Source: Pectinatus cerevisiiphilus (GTDB lineage Bacteria > Bacillota > Negativicutes > Selenomonadales > Selenomonadaceae). From it: a DNA stretch of 64,000 bases. A model generated the notes under the pieces. That model was not told where the DNA came from, did no database searches, and saw nothing but the letters and a program-made list of their open reading frames with translations. The translations under genes and the position numbers were made by a program. The stretch is from assembly GCF_004341685.1 (NCBI RefSeq), contig NZ_SMAA01000002.1, forward strand, positions 62,001 to 126,000, read 5' to 3'. Below are positions 63,718 to 64,000 of this stretch, in pieces. How positions within the stretch are numbered: position 1 is the first letter of the stretch; every line of letters begins with the position of its first letter.

Positions 63718-64000
63718 ATAAAAGATAGTAAATGTTTATTATGTCCGCGTCACTGTGCCGTAAACCGCAGTCAAAATGAACGAGGTTTTTGCGGGGCAGG
63801 AGCACAAGCTAAGGTGGCGCTGGTCAGTGTCCACAAATGGGAGGAACCGTGTATATCAGGCAAAAATGGAGCCGGTACGGTGTTCTTTTCTAATTGTAAT
63901 CTAAAATGTGAGTTTTGCCAGAATTATACGATAAGTGCTCAGGGGTACGGTATTTCAGTAGATGTAGCACGGCTGGCAGAAATTTTTTTAGAACAGCAGC
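63718..64000 (+). CDS. Radical SAM protein, PflX-like (3' end beyond window)
   Basis: The frame opens after the previous TGA and runs off the window. 'CLLCPRHCAVNRSQ' and 'GFCGAG' form the cysteine-rich N-terminus typical of COG1313/PflX-type proteins, followed by CNLKCEFC, the CX3CX2C radical SAM cluster motif. AGGAG at 63705-63709 is followed by no ATG, GTG or TTG in frame; ATA at 63718 (8 bases away) or ATT at 63712 are the only possible starts. Function of the group is unknown; it is related to pyruvate-formate-lyase-activating enzymes. Confidence 0.82.
   Translation, partial: MKDSKCLLCPRHCAVNRSQNERGFCGAGAQAKVALVSVHKWEEPCISGKNGAGTVFFSNCNLKCEFCQNYTISAQGYGISVDVARLAEIFLEQQ

Overview
The window is an AT-rich chromosome segment from a diderm Firmicute, most likely class Negativicutes (Selenomonadales; a Pectinatus/Propionispira/Megamonas-like relative is a guess). 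Firmicute-style gene content and riboswitches occur beside outer-membrane genes: TonB-dependent receptors, autotransporter barrels, a Skp/OmpH chaperone and an LptA-like protein. The genus cannot be fixed from sequence alone.

Positions 1-14.5 kb (minus strand) hold two paralogous giant outer-membrane proteins, each joining a signal peptide, an autotransporter passenger, an autotransporter beta-barrel, a linker and a complete TonB-dependent receptor in one chain. Both are preceded by cobalamin riboswitches with intrinsic terminators: copy 1 (cut by the window edge) has two in tandem, copy 2 has one. Copy 2 is followed by a propeller-like protein without a signal peptide and a small exported protein. 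The set reads as a B12/corrinoid capture system.

Positions 14.5-31.6 kb are mostly housekeeping: an FMN-riboswitch ribD-ribE-ribBA-ribH operon, a phosphoesterase, RodA, a SHOCT protein, an ASCH-like protein, a divergent Lgt homologue, a DUF1858 protein, a sigma-54 activator facing a sigma-54 promoter and a yjiH-yjiG-iadA operon, aroC-aroK-aroB, a dGTPase and an LptA-like protein.

Positions 31.6-47 kb: two acetolactate synthases flank ilvC, which has its own promoter and a palindromic operator candidate. An EamA transporter follows, then a TPP-riboswitch thiS-thiG-thiH-thiE operon, then a FecCD/BtuCDF-type ABC importer. The importer contains an AP-endonuclease-2-like TIM-barrel gene (CbiR-like candidate) and a MerR regulator. 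Three promoters here have the 19-bp spacer typical of MerR control.

Positions 47-61 kb are accessory: eight zinc-ribbon proteins, most of them membrane-anchored, in two oppositely oriented paralogous sets around a WYL regulator and an OatA-like acyltransferase split by an in-frame amber codon. A segmental duplication, an IS-end-like repeat, and an IS256-family remnant containing a dead IS3-family element lie here too. The end of the window carries tRNA-Thr, skp/ompH, a HAD phosphatase, an iron alcohol dehydrogenase and the start of a radical SAM protein.
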